A stretch of 64,000 nt of DNA from Sandaracinaceae bacterium (GCA_020633195.1 JACKEC010000017.1:682001-746000), one strand, 5' to 3'; counted from the first letter of the stretch, positions 8,014-16,725 are shown. Numbers and translations: made by a program. Notes: a model not told the origin generated them from the letters alone.

Positions 8014-9462
8014 GTGACGAAGCGCATGGGGGTGGTCCTGGGGTTCCTGCTCGCGGCCTGCGGTGACCCCGCCGGCGTGGACGGGGGTGGGGTGGACGCG
8101 GGGACGGTCGACGCCGGCCCGTTCGACGCGGGGGACGTCGACGCGGGGGACGTGGACGCCGGCGACGTGGACGCCGGCGCCTCGAGCTGCGGCGACGGCG
8201 TCGTGTCGGGGGACGAGCTCTGCGACGGCCCCGTCGTCGAGTGCGCGACGCTCTCGGCGCGCTGGGCGTCGGGCCGCGCGAGCTGCCGCACGACGTGCGA
8301 CGGCTACGACGTCTCGGCGTGCGTGAGCGCCACGCCCGAGCGCGTCTGGGAGCTGATCAAGCCCGCCGAGCGCGACGATCGCTGGGCGGCCGCGCGCTGC
8401 AACGACGGGACGGCGTTCGACTTCCTCTACCGCCCGGGCGCGCCGGACAGCGACGTGTGGCTGATCTACCTGCAGGGCGGCGGCTTCGGCGACGACTACG
8501 CCTTCCCGACGCTCGAGCGCGGCGCGCTGCTCACGAGCACGACCGCGCTCGACGACGGCGTGCGCGGCCCGCTGCCGATGCTCGAGCACGGGATGTTCGC
8601 GGGGCCGGCGCTGAACCCCGACTTCGCCGACGCGCACATGGTCTTCGCCCACTACTGCTCGAGCGACTTCTACTCGGGCCGCGGCACCGAGCGGCGCCCC
8701 GTCGTCGGCGTGCCCGAGGGCTTCTACTTCGCGGGCCGCCACAACATCCGCGCGATGTTCGAGATCCTCCTGCAGCGCTACGGCCTCGACGACGCCGACC
8801 CGGCCGTGCAGGTCCTCTACGGAGGCAACAGCGCGGGCAACGTCGGCTCCGCGCAGACGGCGGACATCGCGGTCGCGCTGCTCCCCACGCTCACGGCGGA
8901 CCGGCGGCTCCGCTACTTCGGCGACGGCGCGTACATCGTGGCCCCCGCCGACACCGCGACGGAGCAGTTCTGGGGCGCCTCGACGCTCAACGACGTCGAG
9001 CTCTTCGACCAGGCGATCGAGTACTGGGACGCCGAGCCGCTCCCGACGTGCCCGTCCACCCAGCGCGGCGAGTGCTACCTCGGTCGCGGCTGGTACCCGG
9101 GGCTCGTGGCGCTCGGGCTCCCCGTCGTCGTGGCGATGAGCAACCACGACGAGGTCGTGCTCGGGCTGCGTGGGATCTGCACGGAAGGTTGCGGGGTCCC
9201 CGGGCGGGTCTGCTTCGACGGCTGCATGCCGCTGACGAGCGAGGAGTACGCGACCATCCGCGCCGACTACCGCGCCGACTGGGCCGACGTGGGCGTCGAG
9301 TGGCTCTTCGCGTGGGGCTCGACCGAGCACACCGCGGGGATGACCGACAACCGCTGGAACGGCCCGCCCGGCGCGTCGGAGCCGCTGCGCGGGCTCGTCG
9401 CCGACTTCTTCTTCGACCGCACGGCGCCCCGCACCGTGTTCGTCAACGGGGCGGATCGCTGA
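8014..9462 (+). CDS. Pectinacetylesterase-like (Notum family) secreted lipoprotein hydrolase
   Basis: A 482-residue lipoprotein, GTG start, signal peptide with basic N-terminus and lipobox LLAAC (Cys16). Residues ~22-56 are an Asp-Ala-Gly linker, then a small Cys-rich segment. The hydrolase domain begins near 105. It shows the family's oxyanion strand LQGGGF (153-158), nucleophile elbow GNSAG (Ser273), and a late histidine in EHTAGM that is a good catalytic candidate. Pectinacetylesterase/Notum enzymes remove acyl groups from polysaccharide or lipid-modified protein; the substrate here is unknown. The gene diverges from the PEGA kinase and converges on a small lipoprotein gene 3 bp away. Confidence 0.85.
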   Translation: MTKRMGVVLGFLLAACGDPAGVDGGGVDAGTVDAGPFDAGDVDAGDVDAGDVDAGASSCGDGVVSGDELCDGPVVECATLSARWASGRASCRTTCDGYDVSACVSATPERVWELIKPAERDDRWAAARCNDGTAFDFLYRPGAPDSDVWLIYLQGGGFGDDYAFPTLERGALLTSTTALDDGVRGPLPMLEHGMFAGPALNPDFADAHMVFAHYCSSDFYSGRGTERRPVVGVPEGFYFAGRHNIRAMFEILLQRYGLDDADPAVQVLYGGNSAGNVGSAQTADIAVALLPTLTADRRLRYFGDGAYIVAPADTATEQFWGASTLNDVELFDQAIEYWDAEPLPTCPSTQRGECYLGRGWYPGLVALGLPVVVAMSNHDEVVLGLRGICTEGCGVPGRVCFDGCMPLTSEEYATIRADYRADWADVGVEWLFAWGSTEHTAGMTDNRWNGPPGASEPLRGLVADFFFDRTAPRTVFVNGADR

Positions 9463-9465
9463 GGC

Positions 9466-9978
9466 TCACGGGCATCGCGCGGGGAGGGTGCACGCCGCCT
9501 GTCGGAAGGTGCGCGTCGCGTCCGCCGGCAACAGGAACGCCCGCTGGGCCGACATCGGCATCGCCATCGGATCGTTCGGGCAGGGCGGCCGATCCCGCTG
9601 CGCGATCGTGACGACGGCGCCGTCGTCGAAGATCTCGCCGCCCCCGTACGCGGGGCTCATCGAGAACGAGTAGACGTAGAGGTCGTTCGCCTCGAGGTCG
9701 ATCGTCGGCGCGTCTCCCGTGCACGTCAGCACCGCCGCGAGCTCCTCGGCCGAGTGGACGACCTGCGGCGCGCTCGGCGACCCCGAGGTCGAGAACGAGC
9801 AGCCCTCCGGAGGGATGAAGAGCGGCACCGCGTGCGCGCCTTCGGTGCCCGGGACGGTGCAGGTCGGCGGGGCCTCGTCGTCGGCGGTCGTGGCCCGAGG
9901 CGGGGTCGACTCCTGGCCGCGGTCTCCGCCACACGCGACGAGGAGGGTCAGCGACAACAGGCCACAGCGACGCAGCAT
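9466..9978 (-). CDS. Small lipoprotein of unknown function
   Basis: A 170-residue lipoprotein; the signal peptide MLRRCGLLSLTLLVAC carries a clear lipobox. The mature part has five or six cysteines, a FIPPEGC segment and a C-terminal FRQAACTLPARC that could form disulfides. No catalytic motif or known domain is evident. It is monocistronic, and its start faces the redoxin gene across a 123-bp divergent region holding the element at 10040-10077. Confidence 0.7.
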   Translation of the reverse strand: MLRRCGLLSLTLLVACGGDRGQESTPPRATTADDEAPPTCTVPGTEGAHAVPLFIPPEGCSFSTSGSPSAPQVVHSAEELAAVLTCTGDAPTIDLEANDLYVYSFSMSPAYGGGEIFDDGAVVTIAQRDRPPCPNDPMAMPMSAQRAFLLPADATRTFRQAACTLPARCP

Positions 9979-10039
9979 GAGCGCGACCGTACCACCGGGG
10001 GCTCGCGGGTCGCCGACGGCGATCTCCGCGCAGGACGAG

Positions 10040-10077
10040 ATTGGCTGAAACGACTTCGATCTTGTCGATATCGCCAT
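10040..10077 (+). promoter_or_regulatory. Candidate regulator-binding element, shared with 37037-37074
   Basis: This 38-bp segment starts with ATTGGCT and ends with CGCCAT. It matches 28 of 38 positions, without gaps, to the element in front of the GlxA-type regulator at 37 kb; shared blocks include CGAC at 10051-10054 and CGAT at 10057-10060. It is less GC-rich than its surroundings and lies 24 bp before the ATG of the redoxin gene. TGTCGA occurs at 10063 and again at 10079. The length suits two AraC-type half sites. Function is inferred from similarity and position only. Confidence 0.45.
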
Positions 10078-10101
10078 CTGTCGATCGCCGCCGCCGTCCC
10101 C

Positions 10102-11352
10102 ATGTTGTCGGTCGTGAACGAGCCCCACGACCCTCACGCCGCGTACCTGGACGCGTCCGGTCACCTCGCGCCCATCCCCGCGGACCACGGCCAGCGCCGC
10201 ATGCCCGAGGAGGGCTTCTTCACCGGCCCCGAGATCGGGGAGGCGCTCCCGGGCTTCGAGCTGATGGCCGCCTCGGGGCGGCTCGTCGACCTCCATCGGG
10301 ATCGGGGCAACGCGAAGGCCGCGGTGGTCTTCTTCCGCTCCGCGGTCTGGTGACCCGCCTGCATGACGCAGCTGGTCGAGCTGCAACGCGCGCTCCCGAG
10401 GTTCGAGGCGGCCGGTGTCCGGCTCTACGCGGTGTCGTATGACGAGGTCGAGGCGCTCGCCGAGTTCGCGCGCCACCACGGCATCACCTACCCCCTCCTG
10501 TCCGACCGAGGCTCGAAGGTGATCGACAGCTACGGGATCCGGAACCACTTCGTCGGCGAGCACGAGGTCCCCTACTACGGCATCCCGTTCCCCGGGACGT
10601 ACCTCGTCGACGAGCGGGGTCACGTCGCCGCCAAGCTCTTCCACCGGAACCTCGCGCACCGCGAGAGCGCCGAGGCGATGCTCGACGGCGCGCTCGAGTC
10701 GATCCTCCTCGGCGAGGACGAGCCGCGCGCCGTCGGCGGCGACGACGACGTCCGCGTCACGGCCGCGTTCCACGGCGGCGAAGGGACGCTCAAGCCCGGC
10801 CTCGTCCGGCAGATCGTGGTCCGGTTCGAGCTCGCGCCGGGCCTCCACGTCTACGGCGACCCGGTCCCCAAGGGCATGGTCGCGACGCGGATCCAGGTGA
10901 GCGGCCCGCCCGGGCTGCACGCCGGGGAGCCGGTCGCGCGCCCGACGCACCCGCTCTCGCTCCCCGGCCTCGACTTCGAGCTGTCCGTGTGGGACGGGCA
11001 GGTCGACTTCGCGATCCCCGTCTGGATCGACGATCGGGTGGCCAGCCTCGTCACCGGCGCGGCCCTCGACGAGGTGCCCATCGAGGTGCGCGTCGACTAC
11101 CAGGCTTGCGACGATCAGTGCTGCCGCATCCCGCGCGGCGAGACGCTCACGGTGCGGGTCCCCGTGGCGCCTCTCGTCGGTCACCACGTCGGCGGGAAGC
11201 TCGACGGCGCCGTGGCGACGACGATGCGCTCGCGCTGGTTCCTGATCCGGATGGTCGCGCGCGGGCTCTGGCGGAGCCCCCTCGCGGGCCTCCGGTACCT
11301 GGTGCGGCTCGGCCTCGACATCTGGCGCGGACCCGCGGGGAGAGCGCGATGA
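10102..11352 (+). CDS. Putative selenoprotein: redoxin (AhpC/TSA-type) fused to DsbD-alpha-like domain
   Basis: Read as one 416-residue protein with an in-frame TGA (10351-10353) as selenocysteine 84. The N-terminal part is an AhpC/TSA-type redoxin. Family members carry a WCxxC-type motif after a VVFFRSA-like strand; here the frame reads VFFRSAVW, TGA, then PACMTQL, so the stop lies exactly at the peroxidatic Cys and the resolving Cys is kept. Redoxin similarity continues unbroken after the TGA (VSYDEVEALAEFARHHGITYPLLSD). From about 215 to 370 follows a DsbD N-terminal-like domain with YQACDDQCC, the family's disulfide site. Alternatives: a TGC-to-TGA error or a broken gene. ATG 10102 chosen; GTG 10114 possible. 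Its stop overlaps the dehalogenase start (ATGA). Confidence 0.75.
10368..10384 (+). promoter_or_regulatory. Candidate bacterial SECIS hairpin
   Basis: GCAGCT (10368-10373) and AGCTGC (10379-10384) form a perfect 6-bp stem with loop GGTCG. The first loop base lies 20 nt after the TGA at 10351-10353. Bacterial SECIS elements are stem-loops within the coding region just after the UGA, with G (often GGU) at the start of the apical loop; this fits spacing and loop. Caution: the codons for Q-L-V-E-L favour such a palindrome in GC-rich DNA, so the hairpin alone is weak evidence. Confidence 0.5.
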
Positions 11353-12269
11353 CGTACGAGCTGATCCGCACGCCCGAGGAGCGCTTCGCCGACCTCCCCG
11401 GGTTCCCGTACGTGCCCCGCTACGTCGAGGGGCTCGCGTCGCTGCCGCGCGCTCGCGTCGCCTTCGTGGACGAGCCCGGCACCTCGGGAGAGGTCTTCCT
11501 CTGCCTGCACGGCGAGCCGACCTGGTCGTACCTCTACCGCAAGATGATCCCCGTGTTCACGCGGGCGGGGCATCGGGTGGTCGCCCCGGACCTCGTCGGC
11601 TTCGGGCGGTCGGACAAGCTCGTGCGCCCCGAGGACTACAGCCTCGAGCTGCACCGCCAGGTCCTCCTCGAGCTCGTCGAGCGGCTCGACCTGCGCCGCG
11701 TCACGCTGGTGGTCCAGGACTGGGGGGGCATCCTCGGCCTCACCCTGCCGATGGCGATGCCCGAGCGGTTCTCGCGCCTGCTCGTGATGAACACGGCGCT
11801 CCGGACGAGCGACCTCCGCTTCAACCCGACGTTCCGGATCTGGAGGCTGTGGGCCACGCTCAGCCCCGACCTGAGCCCGGGGCGCGTCGTGAAGCTCATG
11901 GAGCCGCGGCTGACACGGGCCGAGCGCGCCGCCTACGACGCGCCGTTCCCCGACCGGCGCTACAAGGCGGGCGTCCACGTCTTCCCGCGGCTGGTCCCGC
12001 TGCGCCCCTCGGACGCGGGCGCCGACCGGCTGCGCGAGGCCGAGGCGTGGTGGAGCGAGGCGTGGCGCGGTGAGGCGTTCATGGCGATCGGGGTGCGCGA
12101 CCGGGCGCTCGGCGCGAGCACGATGCTCCGGCTCCGCGACTCGATCCGAGGCTGCCCCGAGCCTCTGCGCGTCGACGCCGGCCACTACGTGCAGGAGCGC
12201 GGCGAGGAGCTGGCGCGACGCGCGCTCGCGCACTTCGACGCGGCGCGCCGTCAATCCCAGATCGGGTGA
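11349..12269 (+). CDS. Haloalkane dehalogenase (alpha/beta hydrolase, DhlA-like)
   Basis: A 306-residue alpha/beta hydrolase. HGEPTW at 54-59 supplies the oxyanion region. The nucleophile is Asp124 in VVQDWGG, and Trp125 is the usual halide-binding residue. A good catalytic acid is Asp251 (GVRDRALG), and the base is His279 (DAGHY). The Asp nucleophile followed by Trp separates it from esterases and points to subfamily I (DhlA-like) dehalogenases, which convert haloalkanes to alcohols; the natural substrate is unknown. It starts at an ATG overlapping the stop of the redoxin gene, so the two are translationally coupled. Its 3' end overlaps the convergent RCC1-like gene by 19 bp. Confidence 0.85.
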   Translation: MTYELIRTPEERFADLPGFPYVPRYVEGLASLPRARVAFVDEPGTSGEVFLCLHGEPTWSYLYRKMIPVFTRAGHRVVAPDLVGFGRSDKLVRPEDYSLELHRQVLLELVERLDLRRVTLVVQDWGGILGLTLPMAMPERFSRLLVMNTALRTSDLRFNPTFRIWRLWATLSPDLSPGRVVKLMEPRLTRAERAAYDAPFPDRRYKAGVHVFPRLVPLRPSDAGADRLREAEAWWSEAWRGEAFMAIGVRDRALGASTMLRLRDSIRGCPEPLRVDAGHYVQERGEELARRALAHFDAARRQSQIG

Positions 12270-13597
12270 GCGGGGCTCGGGTAGTACGCGTGCCGGCTCG
12301 AGCCGAACAGCGAGTGGCTCGTGCGGTGCGAGGCCTCGACGTCGAGCTGCATCGGGGTCGATCCCCAGCACCAGACCTCGCCGGCGGCGAGCGCGCAGGT
12401 GTACGTGTCGGCGGCCACCAGCGCCGAGACGGGCGGGACCTGCACCACGTACGCGCGGTCCGACGCGATCGGCCCGCCGCCCGTGTAGTCGCCCCAGCAG
12501 CGCACGGATCCGTCGCCGGCGCGCGCGCAGCCGTGAGCGCGGCCGACGACCACCTCGCTCGCGCCGCTCAGCTCCTGGACCGGCTCGGAGCGCGGGTACT
12601 CGTTCCAGAGCGGCTGGACGCAGCGGACCCTCCCCTCGGCCTCGAGCGCGCACAGCGTGTCGCCGTGCACCGCGATCCGGGTCGCCGCGTAGACGTGCAC
12701 CGAGCCCCGCCGCTGCCCCGCGTCGACGCACTGCGCGAGCTCCGGGCTCGCGGAGCACAGCGTGCCTCCGCCCATGCCCGTCAACGCGCCTTGCAAGATC
12801 TCGACGCCGATCGGGCCGCTCCAGCGTCCGTCGGCGCCGCGCGTGATCGGGAAGCTGCCCCACATCTCCACGTCGGTCACGCCGCCTCGAACGCGCTCGG
12901 GCATCTCGTGGACGTCCCAGCACCACAGCTCGTGGTCCTCCGTCACGAGGCACGCGCGCTCGTCTCCGATCGCGACGTCGATCGCGTCGGGCGCGCGGAC
13001 GGGCCGCGCGTTCGACCCGTGCGCCCCGCGGAGGTCTCGGCGGCCGTCGCAGACGACCTCACCGCCTTCGAAGCGCACGCACAGCGCGTCGTGGCTCAGG
13101 GCCAGCTGGACCACGTCCCCCGACGGCATCTGGACCCGGGGCCACAGCCACAGCGCCGCCCCCGTCAGCAGCACGCACGCCACCGCCGAGAACGCCCCGC
13201 CGACGAGGGCGGGCTCGCGTCGATCGAACCCCGCGCGGAGCGCGAGCGGGAGCTGGATGAGCCACGCCCAGACCCCGAGCAGCGGCGTGAGGAGGATCGG
13301 CTCGTGCGGGTAGCTCTCGACGAGGGCGTAGACCGCCCACCAGAGCGCGATCGCGACGGGCACCGCGCCGAAGACCACGAACCCGACGAGCGGCGCCTTG
13401 GTGCGCTCTCGCTTCACGAGGCCGCGGACGGCGAGGCCCAGGAAGACGAGCGCCAGCACGACGATCCCGAACGCCACCGCGAGGGTCACGACGGTGACCA
13501 CCTCCTCGATCGTCCGCGAGAGCTCCTGGCAGCCCGTGGTGGTCAGGCCGGTCAAGAGGGCCGCGAGCCACCACGAGCGCGGGCGAGGGGAGCGCAT
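12251..13597 (-). CDS. Membrane lipoprotein with RCC1-like repeats
   Basis: A 448-residue protein with a lipobox-like N-terminus (LTTTGC), about four hydrophobic segments in the first 170 residues, and a C-terminal region of RCC1-type repeats. Diagnostic repeat pieces are 'CLVTEDHELWCW', 'CARAGDGSVRCWG' and 'CALAAGEVWCWG', each with a cysteine pair. Myxobacteria have many such Cys-containing RCC1 lipoproteins, presumed seven-bladed propellers at the cell surface; the repeats here are degenerate in the middle. Whether the Cys is lipidated or the segment is a plain transmembrane helix is open. Binding partner unknown. Confidence 0.75.
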   Translation of the reverse strand: MRSPRPRSWWLAALLTGLTTTGCQELSRTIEEVVTVVTLAVAFGIVVLALVFLGLAVRGLVKRERTKAPLVGFVVFGAVPVAIALWWAVYALVESYPHEPILLTPLLGVWAWLIQLPLALRAGFDRREPALVGGAFSAVACVLLTGAALWLWPRVQMPSGDVVQLALSHDALCVRFEGGEVVCDGRRDLRGAHGSNARPVRAPDAIDVAIGDERACLVTEDHELWCWDVHEMPERVRGGVTDVEMWGSFPITRGADGRWSGPIGVEILQGALTGMGGGTLCSASPELAQCVDAGQRRGSVHVYAATRIAVHGDTLCALEAEGRVRCVQPLWNEYPRSEPVQELSGASEVVVGRAHGCARAGDGSVRCWGDYTGGGPIASDRAYVVQVPPVSALVAADTYTCALAAGEVWCWGSTPMQLDVEASHRTSHSLFGSSRHAYYPSPAHPIWD

Positions 13598-13644
13598 CCG
13601 CGGACCCTACCAGGGTGGCGCGCCGGCTCTGATCCTTCCGCGCC

Positions 13645-15345
13645 TCAGCGCGCCCACTCGAGCTCGACGCCGGTCGCGTGTCCCTCGAGGTCGCGCGCGT
13701 ACAAGCACACGCCGCGGTCGGCCTCGATCACGAGCCGCCGGGTCCGGCGTCGGGGCAACGCGGGCGCCTCCACCCGCAGCTCGAGGACGTCGCCGACGCC
13801 GTCGTCGGGCGGCGCGGTGAGCGTCCCGAGCGCGACTCCGTCGACGCTGACGCGCAGCGCGCTCGTGTCCTCGGGGCCCGCGCCGGCGCCCGCGCCGGGG
13901 AGCTCGCTCGACGCGTGGAGGCGCACCACGAGCGCGCTCGGCGCGGCGCGCGGGGCGACGAAGCGGTAGCTCACCGACCCCGCGCCGGCGCCGTAGAAGT
14001 GGGGCGACCCGGGGTCGCCGTCGTAGGTCCCCGCGCCTTCGAAGCGGGCGCGCTCGAGCTCGCGGGGGTCGAAGGAGAGCGTGTCGTTCGTCCACGTGTC
14101 GTGCGGGTCGCGGCGGCGCGTGATCGTGACCGAGGGATCGAAGAGCGGCGCGTCGCCCGCGCTCGGTCCCAGCGCGCGGTTGCGGGATCGAGGCGGGCCC
14201 CGGCGGGCGCGCCGCGCCTGACGGGCGACGGCCCGGCGCAGGTCCCGGGTCTCGCGCTCGAGCGCCCCGGACGCGTACACGGCGTAGGGTCGGCGATCGC
14301 CGCCCGTCGGGAGGTAGGTCCACACGAGCGCGCCCGCCGCGCCGTCGTGGATCACCCGCGCGAAGAAGCGGTCGAGCCACGCGGCCCGCGGGCGGCCACG
14401 GATCGAGCGCCGATCGCTCCGGACGCCGACCTCGCCGAAGAGCAGCGGCCGACCCACCACGTGGTGGGCGAGCTGCACGCGGTCGTCGATCCACGTCGAG
14501 AGCGCCTCGAAGGTCCGCACCCGCGGCCCGCGCAGGGGGTAGGCGTGCGCGTCGCAGTAGTCCACGCCGTCGAGCGCGCAGACCTGGCGGAACAGCTCGC
14601 GATCGTGGAGCCGCGCGTAGCCGATGTGGCCCGCGGACACGAGCTGCCGCGGCGCGAGCCCGTGCACGAACGCGGCCTGCCGCGCGGTCCACTCGAGCAG
14701 CGCCGCCTCGCCGTCGACCCCGGCGGCCTCGGCCTCGTTGACGAGCTCCCACGCGAAGATCGTCGGGTCGTCGGCGTAGGGGACGCCGGTGATCGTGTTG
14801 GTCCGGCCGACGACTCGCCGCACGTGCTCGCGGTAGCTCGCCTCGCACGGCGCGCATCGGTAGAAGGCGCCGAGCGCCAGCGGAGGCGCGGACCGACCCT
14901 CGACGGTGAAGCCCGCCCAGCGCAGGTACTGGGTGAAGCCGCCGTAGTCGCCCCATCGGTTGGCGAGCACGACGATGACCCGCAGGCCGAGCGCTCGCGC
15001 CTGGGCGAGGACCGCGTCGAGGTGCGCGAAGGACGCCTCGACCCAGCCGTCCTCGCCGATCCGGAACGCGTAGGACCGCGCCCACGCGGGCGCGTCCGCG
15101 GGGTACTCGCCGAGCGCCCACACGCGCACCACGTTGCCGCCGTCCGCCGCGATCGCCGCCAAGGTCTCGGAGGCCGCCGCGCGGTGCGCCTCGCCGTGCA
15201 TGACCGCGGCGTTCGCGCCCACCACGTGGAACGCCTCGCCCTCGACGACGAAGCGCGCGCCTTCGACGGAGACGAACCCGCTCTGCGCGGCGGCCGGCGT
15301 GGCCACGAGGAGCAGCATCAGCGGCAGCGCGCGCACGGACGTCAC
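13645..15345 (-). CDS. Secreted GH5-family mannan endo-1,4-beta-mannosidase-like enzyme
   Basis: A 566-residue exported protein; signal peptide ends in ATPAAAQ (about residue 21). The TIM-barrel (about 24-370) has the GH5 marks: acid/base Glu204 in WELVNEAEA, nucleophile Glu305 in LLFGEVGV, and a conserved DAHAYP strand in between. Overall pattern is closest to GH5_7 mannanases. After an Arg-rich linker, residues ~410-566 look like a beta-sandwich carbohydrate-binding module. It would cut mannan or related beta-glycans outside the cell, consistent with the saprophytic or predatory habit of the group. Family confident, subfamily less so. Confidence 0.8.
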   Translation of the reverse strand: MTSVRALPLMLLLVATPAAAQSGFVSVEGARFVVEGEAFHVVGANAAVMHGEAHRAAASETLAAIAADGGNVVRVWALGEYPADAPAWARSYAFRIGEDGWVEASFAHLDAVLAQARALGLRVIVVLANRWGDYGGFTQYLRWAGFTVEGRSAPPLALGAFYRCAPCEASYREHVRRVVGRTNTITGVPYADDPTIFAWELVNEAEAAGVDGEAALLEWTARQAAFVHGLAPRQLVSAGHIGYARLHDRELFRQVCALDGVDYCDAHAYPLRGPRVRTFEALSTWIDDRVQLAHHVVGRPLLFGEVGVRSDRRSIRGRPRAAWLDRFFARVIHDGAAGALVWTYLPTGGDRRPYAVYASGALERETRDLRRAVARQARRARRGPPRSRNRALGPSAGDAPLFDPSVTITRRRDPHDTWTNDTLSFDPRELERARFEGAGTYDGDPGSPHFYGAGAGSVSYRFVAPRAAPSALVVRLHASSELPGAGAGAGPEDTSALRVSVDGVALGTLTAPPDDGVGDVLELRVEAPALPRRRTRRLVIEADRGVCLYARDLEGHATGVELEWAR

Positions 15346-15370
15346 TCTGGCGCGCTATCGTGGTCCTCGC

Positions 15371-15631
15371 ATGCGTTGGCTCGTCTCCTCGTGGCTCCTT
15401 CCCCTCGCGCTCGCCGGCTGCACCTGCGCCGAGGCGGGCCCCGATCGACACGAGGTCGCCGCGCGCGGCTCGCTCGAGCGGGCCCAGATGACGGACATCG
15501 TCCTCGAGCGCGTGGACGAGCAGACCTTCGACTTCACCGCTCGACGCGAGGGCCAGACCTGCCACGGCACCGTGATCGCGCGCCCCGGGGCGGGGACCTC
15601 GACCGCGGCGATGCAGTACGACTGCGAGTGA
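15371..15631 (+). CDS. Small lipoprotein
   Basis: An 86-residue protein from the ATG at 15371. The signal peptide ends in LALAGC, a clean lipobox. The mature part is short, with three further cysteines and a RREGQTCHGTVIA strand. No family recognised. It starts 25 bp from the divergent mannanase gene and is followed after ~70 bp by the LysM-MepA gene in the same direction. Confidence 0.65.
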   Translation: MRWLVSSWLLPLALAGCTCAEAGPDRHEVAARGSLERAQMTDIVLERVDEQTFDFTARREGQTCHGTVIARPGAGTSTAAMQYDCE

Positions 15632-15702
15632 CCTGGAGTGACCGAGGAGGCCCGCGCGTCGATTTCTGGACCGGCGCGCACATGTAGGTCTATGTGGTGC
15701 TC

Positions 15703-16722
15703 ATGGGCACCCGATGGCTCCTCGTGGCGGTCCTCGCCATCCCTTCGCTCGCCGGCGCGCAGGACCGCGCCGCCAACGGCGCGCGCGGTCGCGCACCGAC
15801 GCCGCCGGAGATCACCGAGGAGGGCACCTTCTACACCGTCGTCTCGGGCGACACGCTGAGCGAGATCGCGGAGCGCCTTCAGATCTCCGTCGACGATCTC
15901 GTCCTCCTCAACGACGGCCTGAACCCCGATCGGCTCTCGGTCGGGCAGCGCCTCCGCGTCGGCTCGGGGCGGCGCCGCGTCGAGCACCGGGTCGTGCCGG
16001 GGGACACCCTCGCGCGCCTCGCGATGCGCTATCGGGTCACGATCCCGGAGCTGCGGCGCTGGAACCCGCGGATGCGCGGCGACGCGATCCGGGAGGGCCG
16101 CGACCTGATCGTGTTCACGCCGCTGCCGGCCAGCCTGTCCCGCTCGGTGGGCAACGCGAACACGGGTCACCTCGAGCACGCTCGACAGCTCCCCTTGCAC
16201 CACCCCGCGCTCTTCGTCCGCGCCCCGGCCCACGCCTACGGCACCGACGAGACGGTGAGCTGGCTCGTCGACGCGATCGCCACCGTCCACCGCGAGATGC
16301 CGGGCACGCCGCGCCTCGAGGTGCACGACCTCAGCCGCGAGGAGGGCGGCCCGCTGATGGGTCACCACAGCCACACGTCCGGCCGCGACGCCGACGTCGC
16401 CTACTACCGCCCGAACTGCAACGAGCCTTGCACCTTCCGGACGATCGGCCCGAGCGACATCGACGCCCCGCGGCAGTGGGCGCTCTTCCGGCAGTGGCTG
16501 GAGGCCGACCGCGTCGAGGCGATCTTCGTCGACTACCGGCTGCAGCGCGCGCTCTACGAGCAGGCGGTGTCCGAGGGCGTCGACCGACACCTCCTGAACC
16601 GCTGGTTCCAGTACCCGCGCGAGGAGGGCAACCGCTACGGGATCATCCGGCACCACCCGCGCCACGCGAACCACTTCCACGTTCGCTTCCGCTGCCACGA
16701 CTCCGACGAGGAGTGCCGGTAG
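15703..16722 (+). CDS. mepA: LysM-MepA murein endopeptidase (peptidase M74), exported
   Basis: A 339-residue protein with signal peptide (cleavage after ...SLAGAQ), two LysM domains (about 44-87 and 94-138) that bind peptidoglycan, and a C-terminal MepA domain of the LAS metallopeptidase fold. Zinc ligands are visible: HTSGRDAD (His224, Asp231) and a late HANHFHV histidine cluster. MepA enzymes cut D-Ala-mDAP cross-links and resist penicillin. Two GTG codons at 15694 and 15697 are alternative starts; the ATG gives a normal signal peptide. It is convergent with the radical SAM gene (3 bp gap). The LysM fusion is not found in E. coli MepA but is common in myxobacteria. Confidence 0.85.
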   Translation: MGTRWLLVAVLAIPSLAGAQDRAANGARGRAPTPPEITEEGTFYTVVSGDTLSEIAERLQISVDDLVLLNDGLNPDRLSVGQRLRVGSGRRRVEHRVVPGDTLARLAMRYRVTIPELRRWNPRMRGDAIREGRDLIVFTPLPASLSRSVGNANTGHLEHARQLPLHHPALFVRAPAHAYGTDETVSWLVDAIATVHREMPGTPRLEVHDLSREEGGPLMGHHSHTSGRDADVAYYRPNCNEPCTFRTIGPSDIDAPRQWALFRQWLEADRVEAIFVDYRLQRALYEQAVSEGVDRHLLNRWFQYPREEGNRYGIIRHHPRHANHFHVRFRCHDSDEECR

Positions 16723-16725
16723 CGG

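Noticed and set aside
10102..10353. Reading the redoxin as two separate genes, or as a pseudogene with a nonsense mutation
   Set aside because: Similarity runs on in the same frame on both sides of a single TGA placed exactly at the active-site Cys, and the downstream 333 codons show no decay. A sequencing error cannot be excluded from sequence alone.
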